A stretch of 64,000 nucleotides of DNA, taken from Canna indica. Its lineage: Eukaryota > Streptophyta > Magnoliopsida > Zingiberales > Cannaceae. The position numbers were made by a program, and so were the translations under genes. Below the pieces are notes generated by a model, which was not told the origin of the DNA, made no database searches, and saw only the letters and a list, made by a program, of their open reading frames with translations. Shown here piece by piece: positions 1-13,340 of this stretch. The stretch's first letter is position 1. Each line of letters starts with the position of its first letter. The stretch lies in the NCBI GenBank assembly GCA_034359265.1, contig CP136891.1:65324001-65388000 (forward strand), written 5' to 3'.

Positions 1-876
1 CGTCAGCTGCCACACTGACAACCAACTCGGGTGGCAAGAGCGGGAAGTACATTGAGACAGAGGTGACAGCGCCCGACTTATAGGACCGACGGGTCCCTGA
101 ATTATTGGACCGACGGGTCCTTAGATATTGGACCGATGGGTCCCTAGACTGGGAAGCTCGTCAGTACTGCCACACTGACGACCGACCCGGGTGGCTTGCT
201 TGAAAAATGAATGTGCTATAATGCTTACTTTATTTGAAATATTGGTTATGCACATTATGCTTATTCTTTACATGGTTGAAATGGTTTCATGCATTAGTAT
301 TTATGTTCCGTTTGAAATGATGGTTAGGTTATTTGTTACCGTATATGAGTAGTTGATTATTACAATAATGTGTTGCTGGTGGACTTCTGTTATTAAACAT
401 GGTTGATTGAAGGCTAAACTACTCACTAAGTCCTAGTTGGACTTACCCTTTATATTATTGTTGTTTTTCAGCCCCAGAGCGTGATTAGAAAGGTTCTGAT
501 ATGTAGTAGCGCAGCTGGTGGCGTCAGGGACGACGGATCTCGTTACACGTCGTGGTCGGGGGATATGTTGGGTCCGTAGAGTCAGTTGTATTTCTTTAGA
601 TAGATGGGTGTTTAAATTTTATTTCCTCATTTGAAAGTCAAAACTTCATATATGATTATTCGATTTATTTTATATGAATCTTAAAGATCTGAAATCATCA
701 GATTATTTATTGATTGATTTTGGAATCTTGATCAATTATGTTTATTGTAAGAAAACTGGTCTTCTTTTATGATCTGTTCAAGGTTTCAATTTTTTTATTT
801 GGTTATTATGATTGAGTAAGGCTTCGGAGTATATATAGTACTCTGGCTAGTCATGCCCAGATTTTGGGGTGTGACA
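1..876 (-). mobile_element. Inner part of a long LTR (TGTCACACCCC family), truncated by window start
   Basis: The sequence ends in GGGGTGTGACA, the reverse complement of the TGTCACACCCC start seen at 23761 and 45005. Read on the minus strand it has the same order of landmarks as those copies: a CTGGCCAGxx-like block near the terminus, a block around 415-445 with the reverse complement of GTCCAACTAGGACTTAGTGAGT, and a block around 150-195 that matches the 45780-45850 region. Three copies of GGACCGACGGGTCC lie at about 88-135. Long LTRs of this kind are typical of Ty3/gypsy chromovirus (Del/Tekay-like) elements, but no internal coding region is present, so the superfamily is inferred. Confidence 0.65.
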
Positions 877-1305
877 CAGGTTTTATCAACAAGGTAAAAC
901 TCTAAATACTATCTTGATATATAAATGGATAACACTACAAGGATCCACTTTACGAATTATATTAATATTAATACTACATACAACACTAAAACATTAAGAA
1001 AAGCAAAACTAAGAGAAGCATAAGCACAAGCAAAGAGATGGAGCTCTACCTGGGATGACTTCGATCAGGTGGTCTCTAAATCTGAACTATAAGCTGTGGG
1101 GAGGGGAATGAGGAGTGCGGCGGCTTGTGGGTAGGGTTTAATAGTGGAGATGGGGAATCAATGAATTAGATTCCGACGAGGAGTGGGGAGATCGGGATTC
1201 ACGAAAGAGACGACGAAGAAGAGGCGGTCGACACAGCAGAGGGGATGGAGAGATCAGGGTCACTAGATGAAGTAATGGGGAGGAGAATGAGGAGTGCGAC
1301 AGTTG
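877..1305. other. Intergenic stretch, no gene recognised
   Basis: This stretch is moderately purine-rich on the plus strand (many GAGGAG, GGGGAG and GAGATC words) and has no open frame of note. Two short segments, GGGGAGGxGAATGAGGAGTGCG at about 1095-1120 and 1275-1300, repeat each other. I see no gene. Confidence 0.4.
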
Positions 1306-2925
1306 CAGTGGCAGATCCAGAAAATTTTATTAGTGGGGGCGAACTAATACATAAATTTTTAAGACTTCAAATTCAACCTAATTTTGATAGCCGAACTCGA
1401 CGAGTTTTCATGTTTTGAAATTGTTGCATAATTTTTTCGTTGTCAATGTTGTCAAATACTTCTTTCTCAATATATGTAACCAAACAATCATTTAACCATT
1501 CATCTCCCATCCGATTACGTAGTTTATTTTTAATTAAATTCATAGTAGAAAAATGTCTTTCAACATTCGTTATTGCAATAGGAAGAATCAATGCTAACTT
1601 CAAAAGTAAATAAATCAATGTGTAGACTTTATATTTTCTTGTCTCAACTAACTTTATAGAAAGGTCAACGATCGTGTTCAAGTTTAAAAAATTATCATCT
1701 CAGTGGACATCTAAAATATAACTCTCAAGTTGATTATCTAAAATCATAAAATCTATAGTGAAAAACTCAGATGGATAGAATTTTGCAAGCTCAATCAATT
1801 TTTTATTATCAAATGAAATAAAATAGTCTTTTATACTCAAGCTTGCCACCGATGGAAGTAATTCAGTATTAGTCTCTGTGAACCTATTGTTAAGTTCCTG
1901 AAGTTGTCTATCAATCACTTGTTAAAATAACTCAACCTGATAATGATGTAAATTTGATGTTTTTTTTCTAATTTCCGTCTTGATCGTCCAGGAATTACAA
2001 AAACATCATTCATATTTGGGAGGATAATCTCATGTTTGTTACAAAGGATAGAAACTTCATCCAATAAAGTGTTACATCCTTCATCTCTCATTAATTGCAA
2101 TCTTCGTTTAGATACTTTTACTAATGACATTGCATTCACAATGTCCTGATCTTTTTTTTGTAGCGCTTGAGATAATTCATTAGTAATTTCTAAAATATTC
2201 TTCATCAAATGCAAAGTGAAAATATATTCAAAAGATTGCCTTGAACTTAACAAATTACGTGCTTGAGCTCTTTGATCTAAATTGGTACCATCAGTTTCAA
2301 TAATTTCAAGAACATCCATAGCAGAAGAGAACATATTGATCAAACTTAACAATGCTAAATAGTATGATCCCCAACGAGTATCTGCTGCTCTTTTAAGTGT
2401 TGTTTCTTGATTTAATCCACACGCAGTAGATATTTCATTATTTTTTAATACTTCTATTAGTTTTTTTGTTTGACTATACTAAGAATTTCTTGTCGCTTAG
2501 GTGAAACTCCAACCATACTTGTTAAATTTGCAACCAAAGTGAAAAGACAAGCAACTTCAACTTGTTTTTTTGCAACTGCTACGAGTGCTAATTGTAATTG
2601 ATGAGCAAAAGAATGAATATAAAAGGCACACTCATTTTCTTTCAATATCAAACTTTGAAGACCATGAAATTCTCCTTGCATATTACTAGCATCACCGTAG
2701 CCTTGTCTGCGTATTCTTGACATACTTAATTGATATTTTGCAAATAAAGATTCTAAGGTATTTTTCATTGATATTGCGGTGGTACTAGATATGTGAACAA
2801 GACCAAGAAAATGCTCAACTACATATCATTTCTTGTCAACATAGCGTAAAACAACTGACATTTGCTCCTTAATTGAAATATCACGTGATTCATCAATTAA
2901 AATTGCAAAAAAATCAGTTTGGTTT
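1306..2925 (-). pseudogene. Decayed hAT-family transposase (ZMYM1-like / DUF4371 type)
   Basis: Read on the minus strand in order: a block with FFAILIDESRDISIKEQMSV (about 2920-2860), the segment IRRQGYGDASNMQGEFHGL within 2457-2768, a TRWGSYYLALLSLINMF block (about 2390-2330), and a C-terminal hAT dimerisation region ending at 1373 with NVERHFSTMNLIKNKLRNRM. These are the landmarks of plant TTF-type/ZMYM1-like hAT transposases, which cut and paste DNA in the nucleus. The frame is broken: an in-frame stop at about 2825, frame changes around 2352-2457, and a stop just before 1700. The N-terminal zinc finger region is missing upstream of 2925. At 1306 the sequence CAGTGGCAGATCCAG resembles the terminal inverted repeat of such elements; a matching far end was not found. 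The copy is dead. Confidence 0.85.
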
Positions 2926-3445
2926 GTTTTGTGTTTTCAGTTAGAATATGATGTTTAGGATTTTGAGGATTTTCGTTTGTTGTTTTTTTTAGTCTGACAG
3001 GGATTTGCATGTCGATTTTCATTGGTTTTCATGAAAGTAGTTTTAATTAGACTTAGGTACCACTTCATAATTGCTATTGTCGTTTCATCAGTGTAGGGTT
3101 CTTTGTTTCATATTGCTGAAATCTTTTTCTGGAAGATTTATGTTACAGATTCTTGAAACCATCTCTTTTCCCGATCAGATTTCTATACCATGTTTTCTCC
3201 TTGTAATGTGGATGGTTATGAATTTTATAGTTTCCTCTTTGAACCTTTCTTTTGCTCTTCTTTTCAGATATATAACATTTTTTAATTTATTTTGGGAACC
3301 ATTAGTTAGGAGTTCTGTTTTCTCTCCCATTATAATGCATTTCCATTTTTCTAATTATAATGCATTTTCATTTTTCTTCTTTTTCTACTTCCTTCTAAAT
3401 AGTCTTTTAATTAGTAATAAAACTCTTTTACTTTTTAAACCACAG
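2926..3445. other. Non-coding, T-rich sequence upstream of the ACR fragment
   Basis: T-rich sequence with no credible coding content. Its position before the first ACR exon and its polypyrimidine character suggest leftover intron or 5' flank of that gene. The longest open frame here is a low-complexity FFFL-rich frame and is not a gene. Confidence 0.35.
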
Positions 3446-3889
3446 AATTGTCATTGATAATGATGCACTGCGAAGATGCTACAGTTGTCCAGGTAAATAA
3501 GATTTTGATACAATGTGATTTTCTTTTTTAAGGGGGTGTTTTACTTAAATTTTGATACAATGTGATTTGTATAGAGCTTCTTAAACTTCATTTTTTCATA
3601 GGTGGATTATGTTCATAAACATGGGATCCTCCTAGAAGTCTAGAACTTGTTCAAGTCCTTATTGATCTGAATCTTATTATCAAGAAGACCTATAAAACTT
3701 CAGATGGAAGTTGGTCCATGGATGGTGAGTTCTTTTGCAATTTCTTCTTTAGAATCCTAGACTACTTCTTACAACTAATTTCTTTTCATAATTCTTTCAA
3801 CTTATTCATTGTTAATTTCAGTCATCAATGTAACTGATCGTGAGGGCAACAAACTCAAAGATAAGAATATTCTCAACAGTTTAAAGGGG
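3446..3889 (+). pseudogene. ACT-domain-repeat (ACR) protein gene fragment, three exons, frameshifted
   Basis: Exon 3446-3492 encodes RIVIDNDA, then after a one-base shift CEDATVVQ. It is followed by GTAAAT. Exon 3602-3724 encodes VDYVHKHGILLEV, then a stop, then in another frame LVQVLIDLNLIIKKTY and SDGSWSMD. Exon 3822-3889 continues in phase with VINVTDREGNKLKDKNILNS and ends at GTAAGT. This is the first ACT domain of plant ACR proteins, small-molecule-sensing regulators made of repeated ACT domains. The introns at 3493-3601 and 3725-3821 have GT..AG borders. The break in exon 2 looks like an insertion of about 8 bases near 3640. Later exons are absent: the sequence runs straight into the tandem array, whose units begin at this last exon/intron border. 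It is a truncated pseudogene. Confidence 0.8.
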
Positions 3890-6800
3890 GTAAGTATTAT
3901 CTTTTGATCTTTCTTTTAAGACAGAAAATTTCTTCTATTTTAGCAATTTCTCTTTCAGAACAAGTAGAACCTCACAAGCATATCTTGTAAACTAAATTTG
4001 ATTTTTTTTTCTTAACATCCCAAACTCTTTTTAGAATGATCCTTGGCATGCTAGTTTTAATATTTGATATTGTCTGCATTTTAGGATGTTTTGCTCTTCC
4101 ACTACAACAAAATTCATTTTAAGCTGTAGTTGGTTAGCTCAAAATGAATTTTGGGTCTTAGGTAGAACGGGTGAATACTGGCCACTATGTATCTTACCAA
4201 CTAGTACTTGAAACCATTGTAGAATAAGAACCTGAGGTGTATATATACATATATCAATTGTAAAGGATACTAATTCAAAATAAATAGTTGAAATTATGTA
4301 AATTTATTGACAAGCAATAACATCAGGGTAGTTCCTATGTGGGCAAATACAAGTAGAAATGGATAGAGGTAATTAAGTGTCTAGATCATTAGAATTTGCA
4401 GATAATTCTAGTAGGTTCTTATCCAAAATTATTTTGTTTTCTTCATTAACTTATAACATGCTTTAACACCAGTTTCTGATATAACAAGAGTTCGCACAAG
4501 TAGGACAATCGTAACACTTGCCCTTCTTCAATAAAGAACTTGTCATTTAGTTAGAGTTCATAGTTATTGCATTCCTAGTGTGAGATTTTCAAATATAAAA
4601 TTTATCTTAGGAATTTTATATGCTTAATTGCATGTTTTATTACTTTTCTATTTTAAAAATTATTTTCTTATTTAATCTAATGCTGCTATACTCAAAATGC
4701 TTGTTGTGTTTTTTGTATTTTGGTTTGAACTCAGTGTAATTACCCTGTCTTACTGGGTCATTATACTTAGCTTGATATTTTGTCCAATTTGGTACTGAAT
4801 CCTTATTTGATTTCTACTCTGCATCATTTTATATTTGATTTCAACTCTCCATCATTTTATACACAAATTCTATCCTAAAATAAATTAATCCTACTCCTGA
4901 CATTACCACCCTGAGCATTGTTATAAATCCTAATATGCAATAAGCAATAAATGTTATTTCGTTGCTATAAATCCTAATCTGCAATAAGACAAATTTTATC
5001 ATTGTTGTAAAGATAACATATCAAAGTAAGCAGTAAAGATAATCTGTAAATGTTCTTTCATTCACGTAAAACCATTTTTGTCAACTGTTTAAAGGGGGTA
5101 ATTAGTATTATCTTTTGATCTTTCTTTTATGACAGAATTTTTTTTCTATTTTTGCAATTTCTCTTTCTGAACAAGTAGAACCTCACAAGCATATCTTGTA
5201 AACTAAATTTGATTTTTTTTCTTAACATTCCAAACTCTTTTTAGAATGATCCTTGGCATGCTAGTTTTAATAATTGATACTGCCTGCATTTTAGTATGTT
5301 TTGCTCTTCCACTACAACAAAATTCATTTTAAGCTGTAGTTGGTTAGCCCAAAATGAATTTTGGGTCTTAGGTAGAATGGGTGAATACTGAATACTGGAT
5401 ATATCAATTTTAAAGGATACTAATTCAAAATAAGTAGTTGAAATTATGGAAATTTATTGACAAGCAATAACATCAGGGCAGTTCCTATGTGGGCAAATAC
5501 TAGTAGAAATGGATAGAGGTAATTAAGTATCCAGATCATTAGAATTTGCAGATAATTCTAGTAGGTTCTTATCCAAAATTATTTTGTTTTCTTCATTAAC
5601 TTATAACGTGCTTTAACACCTGTTTCTGATATAACAAGAGTTCGCAATAGTAGGACAATCGTAACACTTGGCCTTCTTCAATAAAGAACTTGTCATTTAG
5701 TTAAAGTTCATAGTTATTGCATTCCTAGTGTGACATTTTCAAATATAAAATTTATCTTAGGAATTTTATATGCTTAATTGCATGTTTTATTACTTTTCGA
5801 TTTTAAAAATTATTTTCTTATTATTCTAATACTGCTATACTCAAAATGCTTGTTGTGTTTCTTGTATTTTGGTTTGAACTCAGTGTAATTACCTTGTCTT
5901 AGTGGGTCATTATCCTTAGCTTGATATTTTGTCCAATTTGGTACTCAATCCTTATTTGATTTCTACTCTGCATCATTTTATTTTTGATTTCTACTATGCA
6001 TAATTTTATACACAAATTCTATCCAAAAACAAATTAATCTTACTCTTGACATTACCACCCTGAGCATTGCTATAAATCCTAATCTGCAATAAGCAGTAAA
6101 TGTTATTTCGTTGTTATAAATCCTAATATGTAATAAGTCAAATTTTATCTATGTCATAGTAAGCAGTAAAGATAATCTTTAAATATTATTTAGTTCACGT
6201 AAAACTTTTTTTGTCTATAATTTAAAGGAGGTAATTAGTATTATCTTTTGATCTTTCTTTTAAGACAGAAAATTTCTTCTATTTTTGCAATTTCTCTTTC
6301 CGAACAAGTAGAACCTCACAAGCATATCTTGTAAACTAAATTTGATTTTTTTTTCTTAACATTCCAAACACTTTTCAGAATGATCTTTGGCATGCTGGTT
6401 TTAATATTTGATTTCCTGTGCATTTTAGGATGCTTTGCTCTTCCACTACAACAAAATTCATTTTAAGCTGCAGTTGGTTAGCTCAAAATGAATTTTGGGT
6501 CTTAGGTAGAATGGGTGAATATTGGCCACCATGTATCTTATCAACTAGTACTTAAAAACATTGTAGAATAAGAACCTAAGGTGTATATATACATATATCA
6601 ATTTTAAAATATACTAATTCGAAATAAGTAGTTGAAATTATGTAAATTTATTAACATGCAATAACATCAGGGTAGTTCCTATGTGGGCAAATACTGGTAG
6701 AAATGGATAGAGGTAATTAAGTATACAGAATTCCAAATCATTACAATTTGCAAAAAATTCTATTTGGTTCTTATCCAAAATTATTTTGTTTTCTTTATTA

Positions 6801-7411
6801 ACTTATAACGTGCTTTAACACCAATTTCTGATATAATAAGAGTTCGTAACACTTGGTCTTCTTCAATAAAAAACTTGTCATTTAGTTAGAGTTCATAGTT
6901 ATTGCATTCCTTGTGTGAACTTTTCAATTATAAAATTTATCTTTAGAATTTTTTTTGATTAATTGCATGTTTTAATACTTTTCTATTTCAAAAATTATTT
7001 TCCTAGTTAATCTAATGCTGCTATACTTAAAATGCTTGTTGTTTTTTTTTGTATTTTGGTTTGAATAGTGTAATTACCCTGTCTTAGTGTGTCATTATCC
7101 TTAGCTTGATATTTTGTCCAATTTGTTACTGAATTCTTATTTGATTTTTACTCTGCATAATTTTATACACAAATTATATCCTAAGACAAATTAACCCTAC
7201 TCTTGACATTACCACCGTGAGCATTGCTATAAATCTTAATATGCAATAAGCAGTAAATGTTATTTCATTGCTATAAATCCTAATCTGCAATAAGATAAAT
7301 TTTATCATTGGTGTAAAGATAACATGTCAAAGTAAGCAGTAAAGATAACTTGTAAATGTTATTTCGTTCACGTAAAAAATTTTTTGTCAACAGTTTAAAG
7401 GTGGTAATTAG

Positions 7412-8235
7412 TATTATCTTTTTTGTTAGCGTTGTTGTTTATTAATTATAATTTCTTTTCTTTTCTTTTAAATAAAATTTATTTTTATTTTGTATTTTTT
7501 TTCTTAATTCTTATTTTATCTACTATATTGATGATATAATTTTAGAAAATAAATCTTATAGTTGAAAGTATAACGTGCTTTTTCTATTATTTTATTTTCT
7601 TTATTAACTTATAACGTTCTTTGTTATTGCATTGGAGCCGGACTCCATAATAGTTTTTTTCGTTTCATCCCCTGTTTTCCTTTTTCTAATAAGACAATGG
7701 CAGCGGAGGGCTGCTCTAGGCGCTCTTCTCAGCTCTGCTGTTTATTAATTATAATTTCTTTTCTTTTTAAAAAAAATAATTTTATTTTTATTTTATATAT
7801 TTTTTATTCTTAATTCTTATTTTATCTACTATATTGATATTTTAGAAAATAAATCTTATAGTTGAAAGTATAAAAAAGAAAAATATATAGATAATATATT
7901 TTTTAAAAGTGAAAAATGGAATGGGAGAAGGTGTACGGACAGATTTTGTATCATCCCATGTTTTCCTTTTTCTAATAAGACAATGGCAACGCTGAGCGGA
8001 GCGCTGCCGTAAGCGCTGCACATTTGTACGTTAGCGCTGAGAGAGTGGCTCTTCTCAGCGTTGTTGTTTATTAATTATAATTTCTTTTCTTTTCTTTTAA
8101 ATAAAATTTATTTTTATTTTGTATTTTTTTTCTTAATTCTTATTTTATCTACTATATTGATGATATAATTTTAGAAAATAAATCTTATAGTTGAAAGTAT
8201 AACGTGCTTTCTTTATTATTTTATTTTCTTTATTA
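7412..8235 (+). mobile_element. Truncated foldback-type element in array (copy 1)
   Basis: Within an array unit the sequence switches to GTTGTTTATTAATTATAATTT, repeated about three times, with one GGAGCCGGACTCC half-palindrome (about 7635) and a GC-rich AGCGCTGCCGTAAGCGCTG block (about 8000). Comparable full-length sequence lies at 13341-14390. The left half of the palindrome is missing here. No coding capacity is seen. Confidence 0.6.
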
Positions 8236-10979
8236 ACACCAGTTTCTGATATAATAAGAGTTCGCACAGGTAGGACAATCGTAACACTTGGTCTTCTTCA
8301 ATTAAGAACTTGTCTTTTAGTTGGCGTTCATTGTTATTGCATTCCTAGTGTGACCTTTTCAAATATAAAATTATCTCAGGAAATTTTTATGCTTAATTGC
8401 ATGTTTTAATACTTTTCTATTTTAAAAATTATTTTCTTATTTAATCTAATGCTGCTATACTCAAAATGCTTGTTGTATTTTTTATATTTATGTTTTAACT
8501 TAGTGTAATTACCCTGTCTTAGTGGGTCATTATCCTTAGCTTGATATTTTGTCCAATTTGGTACTGAATCCTTATTTGATTTCTACTCTGCATCATTTTA
8601 TACACAAATTTTATCCTAAGACAAATTAATCCTACTCTTGACATTACCACCCTGAGCATTGCTATAAATCCTAATCCGCAATAAGCAATAAATATTATTT
8701 CGTTGCTATAAATCCAAATCTGCAATAAGACAAATTTTATTATTATTGTAAAGATAACATGTCAAAGTAAGCAGTAAAGATAACCTGTAAATGTTATTTC
8801 GTTCACGTAAAACTTTTTTTTGTCAACGGTTTAAAGGGGGTAATTAGTATTATCTTTTGATCTTTCTTTTAAAATAGAAAATTTATTCTATTTTTGCAAT
8901 TTCTCTTTCTGAACGATTAGAACCTCACAAGCATATCTCGTAAACTAAATTTGATTTTTTTTCTTAACATTCCGAACTCTTTTCAAAATGATCCTTGGCA
9001 TGTTGGTTTTAATATTTGATTTCTTGTGCATTTTTGGATGCTTTGCTCTTTCACTACAACAAAATGGATAGAGGTAATTAAGTATCCAAAATTCCAAATA
9101 ATTACAATTTGCAAAAAATTCTATTAGGTTCTTATCCAAAATTATTTTGTTTTCTTTATTAACTTATAACGTGCTTTAACACCAGTTTCTGATATAATAA
9201 GAGTTCGCACAGGTAGGACAATAGTAACACTTGGTCTTCTTCAATTAAGAACTTGTCTTTTAGTTGGCGTTCATTGTTATTGCATTCCTAGTGTGACCTT
9301 TTCAAATATAAAATTTATCTCATGAAATTTTTATGCTTAATTGCATGTTTTAATACTTTTCGATTTTAAAAATTATTTTCTTATTTAATCTAATGCTGCT
9401 ATACTCAAAATGCTTGTTGTGTTTTTTGTATTTTGATTTGAACTCAGTGTAATTATCCTGTCTTAGTGGGTCATTATCCTTAGCTTGGTATTTTGTCCAA
9501 TTTGTTACTGAATCCTTATTTGATTTCTACTCTGCATCATTTTATATTTGATTTCAACTCTCCATCATTTTATACACAAATTCTATCCTAAAATAAATTA
9601 ATCCTACTCCTGACATTACCACCCTGAGCATTGCTATAAATCCTAATCTGCAATAAGCAGTAAATGTTATTTCGTTGTTATAAATCCTAATATGTAATAA
9701 GTCAAATTTTATCTATGTCATAGTAAGCAGTAAAGATAATCTTTAAATATTATTTAGTTCACGTAAAACTTTTTTTGTCTATAATTTAAAGGAGGTAATT
9801 AGTATTATCTTTTGATCTTTCTTTTAAGACAGAAAATTTCTTCTATTTTTGCAATTTCTCTTTCCGAACAAGTAGAACCTCACAAGCATATCTTGTAAAC
9901 TAAATTTGATTTTTTTTTCTTAACATTCCAAACACTTTTCAGAATGATCTTTGGCATGCTGGTTTTAATATTTGATTTCCTGTGCATTTTAGGATGCTTT
10001 GCTCTTCCACTACAACAAAATTCATTTTAAGCTGCAGTTGGTTAGCTCAAAATGAATTTTGGGTCTTAGGTAGAATGGGTGAATATTGGCCACCATGTAT
10101 CTTATCAACTAGTACTTAAAAACATTGTAGAATAAGAACCTAAGGTGTATATATACATATATCAATTTTAAAATATACTAATTCGAAATAAGTAGTTGAA
10201 ATTATGTAAATTTATTAACATGCAATAACATCAGGGTAGTTCCTATGTGGGCAAATACTGGTAGAAATGGATCGAGGTAATTAAGTATACAGAATTCCAA
10301 ATCATTACAATTTGCAAAAAATTCTATTTGGTTCTTATCCAAAATTATTTTGTTTTCTTTATTAACTTATAACGTGCTTTAACACCAATTTCTGATATAA
10401 TAAGAGTTCGTAACACTTGGTCTTCTTCAATAAAAAACTTGTCATTTAGTTAGAGTTCATAGTTATTGCATTCCTTGTGTGAACTTTTCAATTATAAAAT
10501 TTATCTTTAGAATTTTTTTTGATTAATTGCATGTTTTAATACTTTTCTATTTCAAAAATTATTTTCCTAGTTAATCTAATGCTGCTATACTTAAAATGCT
10601 TGTTGTTTTTTTTTGTATTTTGGTTTGAATAGTGTAATTACCCTGTCTTAGTGTGTCATTATCCTTAGCTTGATATTTTGTCCAATTTGTTACTGAATTC
10701 TTATTTGATTTTTACTCTGCATAATTTTATACACAAATTATATCCTAAGACAAATTAACCCTACTCTTGACATTACCACCGTGAGCATTGCTATAAATCT
10801 TAATATGCAATAAGCAGTAAATGTTATTTCATTGCTATAAATCCTAATCTGCAATAAGATAAATTTTATCATTGGTGTAAAGATAACATGTCAAAGTAAG
10901 CAGTAAAGATAACTTGTAAATGTTATTTCGTTCACGTAAAAAAATTTTTGTCAACAGTTTAAAGGTGGTAATTAGTATT

Positions 10980-11800
10980 ATCTTTTTTGTTAGCGTTGTT
11001 GTTTATTAATTATAATTTCTTTTCTTTTCTTTTAAATAAAATTTATTTTTATTTTGTATTTTTTTTCTTAATTCTTATTTTATCTACTATATTGATGATA
11101 TAATTTTAGAAAATAAATCTTATAGTTGAAAGTATAACGTGCTTTTTCTATTATTTTATTTTCTTTATTAACTTATAACGTTCTTTGTTATTGCATTGGA
11201 GCCGGACTCCATAATAGTTTTTTTCGTTTCATCCCCTGTTTTCCTTTTTCTAATAAGACAATGGCAGCGGAGGGCTGCTCTAGGCGCTCTTCTCAGCTCT
11301 GCTGTTTATTAATTATAATTTCTTTTCTTTTTTAAAAAAATAATTTTATTTTTATTTTATATATTTTTTATTATTAATTCTTATTTTATCTACTATATTG
11401 ATATTTTAGAAAATAAATCTTATAGTTGAAAGTATAAAAAAGAAAAATATATAGATAATATATTTTTTAAAAGTGAAAAATGGAATGGGAGAAGGTGTAC
11501 GGACAGATTTTGTATCATCCCATGTTTTCCTTTTTCTAATAAGACAATGGCAACGCTGAGCGGAGCGCTGCCGTAAGCGCTGCACATTTGTACGTTAGCG
11601 CTGAGAGAGTGGCTCTTCTCAGCGTTGTTGTTTATTAATTATAATTTCTTTTCTTTTCTTTTAAATAAAATTTATTTTTATTTTGTATTTTTTTTCTTAA
11701 TTCTTATTTTATCTACTATATTGATGATATAATTTTAGAAAATAAATCTTATAGTTGAAAGTATAACGTGCTTTCTTTATTATTTTATTTTCTTTATTAA
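10980..11800 (+). mobile_element. Truncated foldback-type element in array (copy 2)
   Basis: This is the duplicate of the 7412-8235 segment at the 3,564-base offset, with only scattered single-base differences. It contains the GGAGCCGGACTCC half-palindrome and the AGCGCTGCCGTAAGCGCTG block, and has no coding content. Confidence 0.6.
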
Positions 11801-13340
11801 CACCAGTTTCTGATATAATAAGAGTTCGCACAGGTAGGACAATCGTAACACTTGGTCTTCTTCAATTAAGAACTTGTCTTTTAGTTGGCGTTCATTGTTA
11901 TTGCATTCCTAGTGTGACCTTTTCAAATATAAAATTATCTCAGGAAATTTTTATGCTTAATTGCATGTTTTAATACTTTTCTATTTTAAAAATTATTTTC
12001 TTATTTAATCTAATGCTGCTATACTCAAAATGCTTGTTGTATTTTTTATATTTATGTTTTAACTTAGTGTAATTACCCTGTCTTAGTGGGTCATTATCCT
12101 TAGCTTGATATTTTGTCCAATTTGGTACTGAATCCTTATTTGATTTCTACTCTGCATCATTTTATACACAAATTTTATCCTAAGACAAATTAATCCTACT
12201 CTTGACATTACCACCCTGAGCATTGCTATAAATCCTAATCCGCAATAAGCAATAAATATTATTTCGTTGCTATAAATCCAAATCTGCAATAAGACAAATT
12301 TTATTATTATTGTAAAGATAACATGTCAAAGTAAGCAGTAAAGATAACCTGTAAATGTTATTTCGTTCACGTAAAACTTTTTTTTGTCAACGGTTTAAAG
12401 GGGGTAATTAGTATTATCTTTTGATCTTTCTTTTAAAATAGAAAATTTATTCTATTTTTGCAATTTCTCTTTCTGAACGATTAGAACCTCACAAGCATAT
12501 CTCGTAAACTAAATTTGATTTTTTTTCTTAACATTCCGAACTCTTTTCAAAATGATCCTTGGCATGTTGGTTTTAATATTTGATTTCTTGTGCATTTTTG
12601 GATGCTTTGCTCTTTCACTACAACAAAATGGATAGAGGTAATTAAGTATCCAAAATTTCAAATAATTACAATTTGCAAAAAATTCTATTAGGTTCTTATC
12701 CAAAATTATTTTGTTTTCTTTATTAACTTATAACGTGCTTTAACACCAGTTTCTGATATAATAAGAGTTCGCACAGGTAGGACAATAGTAACACTTGGTC
12801 TTCTTCAATTAAGAACTTGTCTTTTAGTTGGCGTTCATTGTTATTGCATTCCTAGTGTGACCTTTTCAAATATAAAATTTATCTCATGAAATTTTTATGC
12901 TTAATTGCATGTTTTAATACTTTTCGATTTTAAAAATTATTTTCTTATTTAATCTAATGCTGCTATACTCAAAATGCTTGTTGTGTTTTTTGTATTTTGA
13001 TTTGAACTCAGTGTAATTATCCTGTCTTAGTGGGTCATTATCCTTAGCTTGATATTTTGTCCAATTTGTTACTGAATCCTTATTTGATTTCTACTCTGCA
13101 TCATTTTATATTTGATTTCTACTCTGCATCATTTTATACACAAATTCTATCCTAAAATAAATTAATCCTACTCCTGACATTACCACCCTGATCATTGCTA
13201 TAAATCCTAATTTGCAATAAGCAGTAAATGTTATTTCGTTGCTATAAATCCTAATATACAATAAGACAAATTTTATCATTGTTGTAAAGATAACATGTCT
13301 AAGTAAGCAGTAAAGATAACTAGTAAATGTTATTTCGTTC

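Larger units (their letters stand above)
6061..13130 (+). repeat. 3,564-bp near-perfect direct duplication inside the array
   Basis: Sequence from about 6061 to 9624 recurs at about 9625 to 13130-13188 with a constant offset of 3,564 bases. For example, 8519-8725 and 12083-12289 translate identically, and 8945-9139 and 12509-12703 differ by one residue. Each copy spans about two and a half array units plus a truncated foldback element. The identity is far higher than between ordinary neighbouring units, so this is a recent unequal-crossover duplication. Around 9540-9620 the sequence looks more like the unit at 4800-4920, which fits a crossover or gene conversion at the junction. Confidence 0.85.

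Noticed and set aside
3071..3457. 128-codon plus-strand frame
   Set aside because: Phe/Leu-rich product of a T-rich non-coding stretch. It overlaps the ACR exon in another frame.
8519..8725. Identical short frames at 8519-8725 and 12083-12289
   Set aside because: The identity reflects the 3.56-kb DNA duplication, not protein conservation. Related units do not keep the frame.
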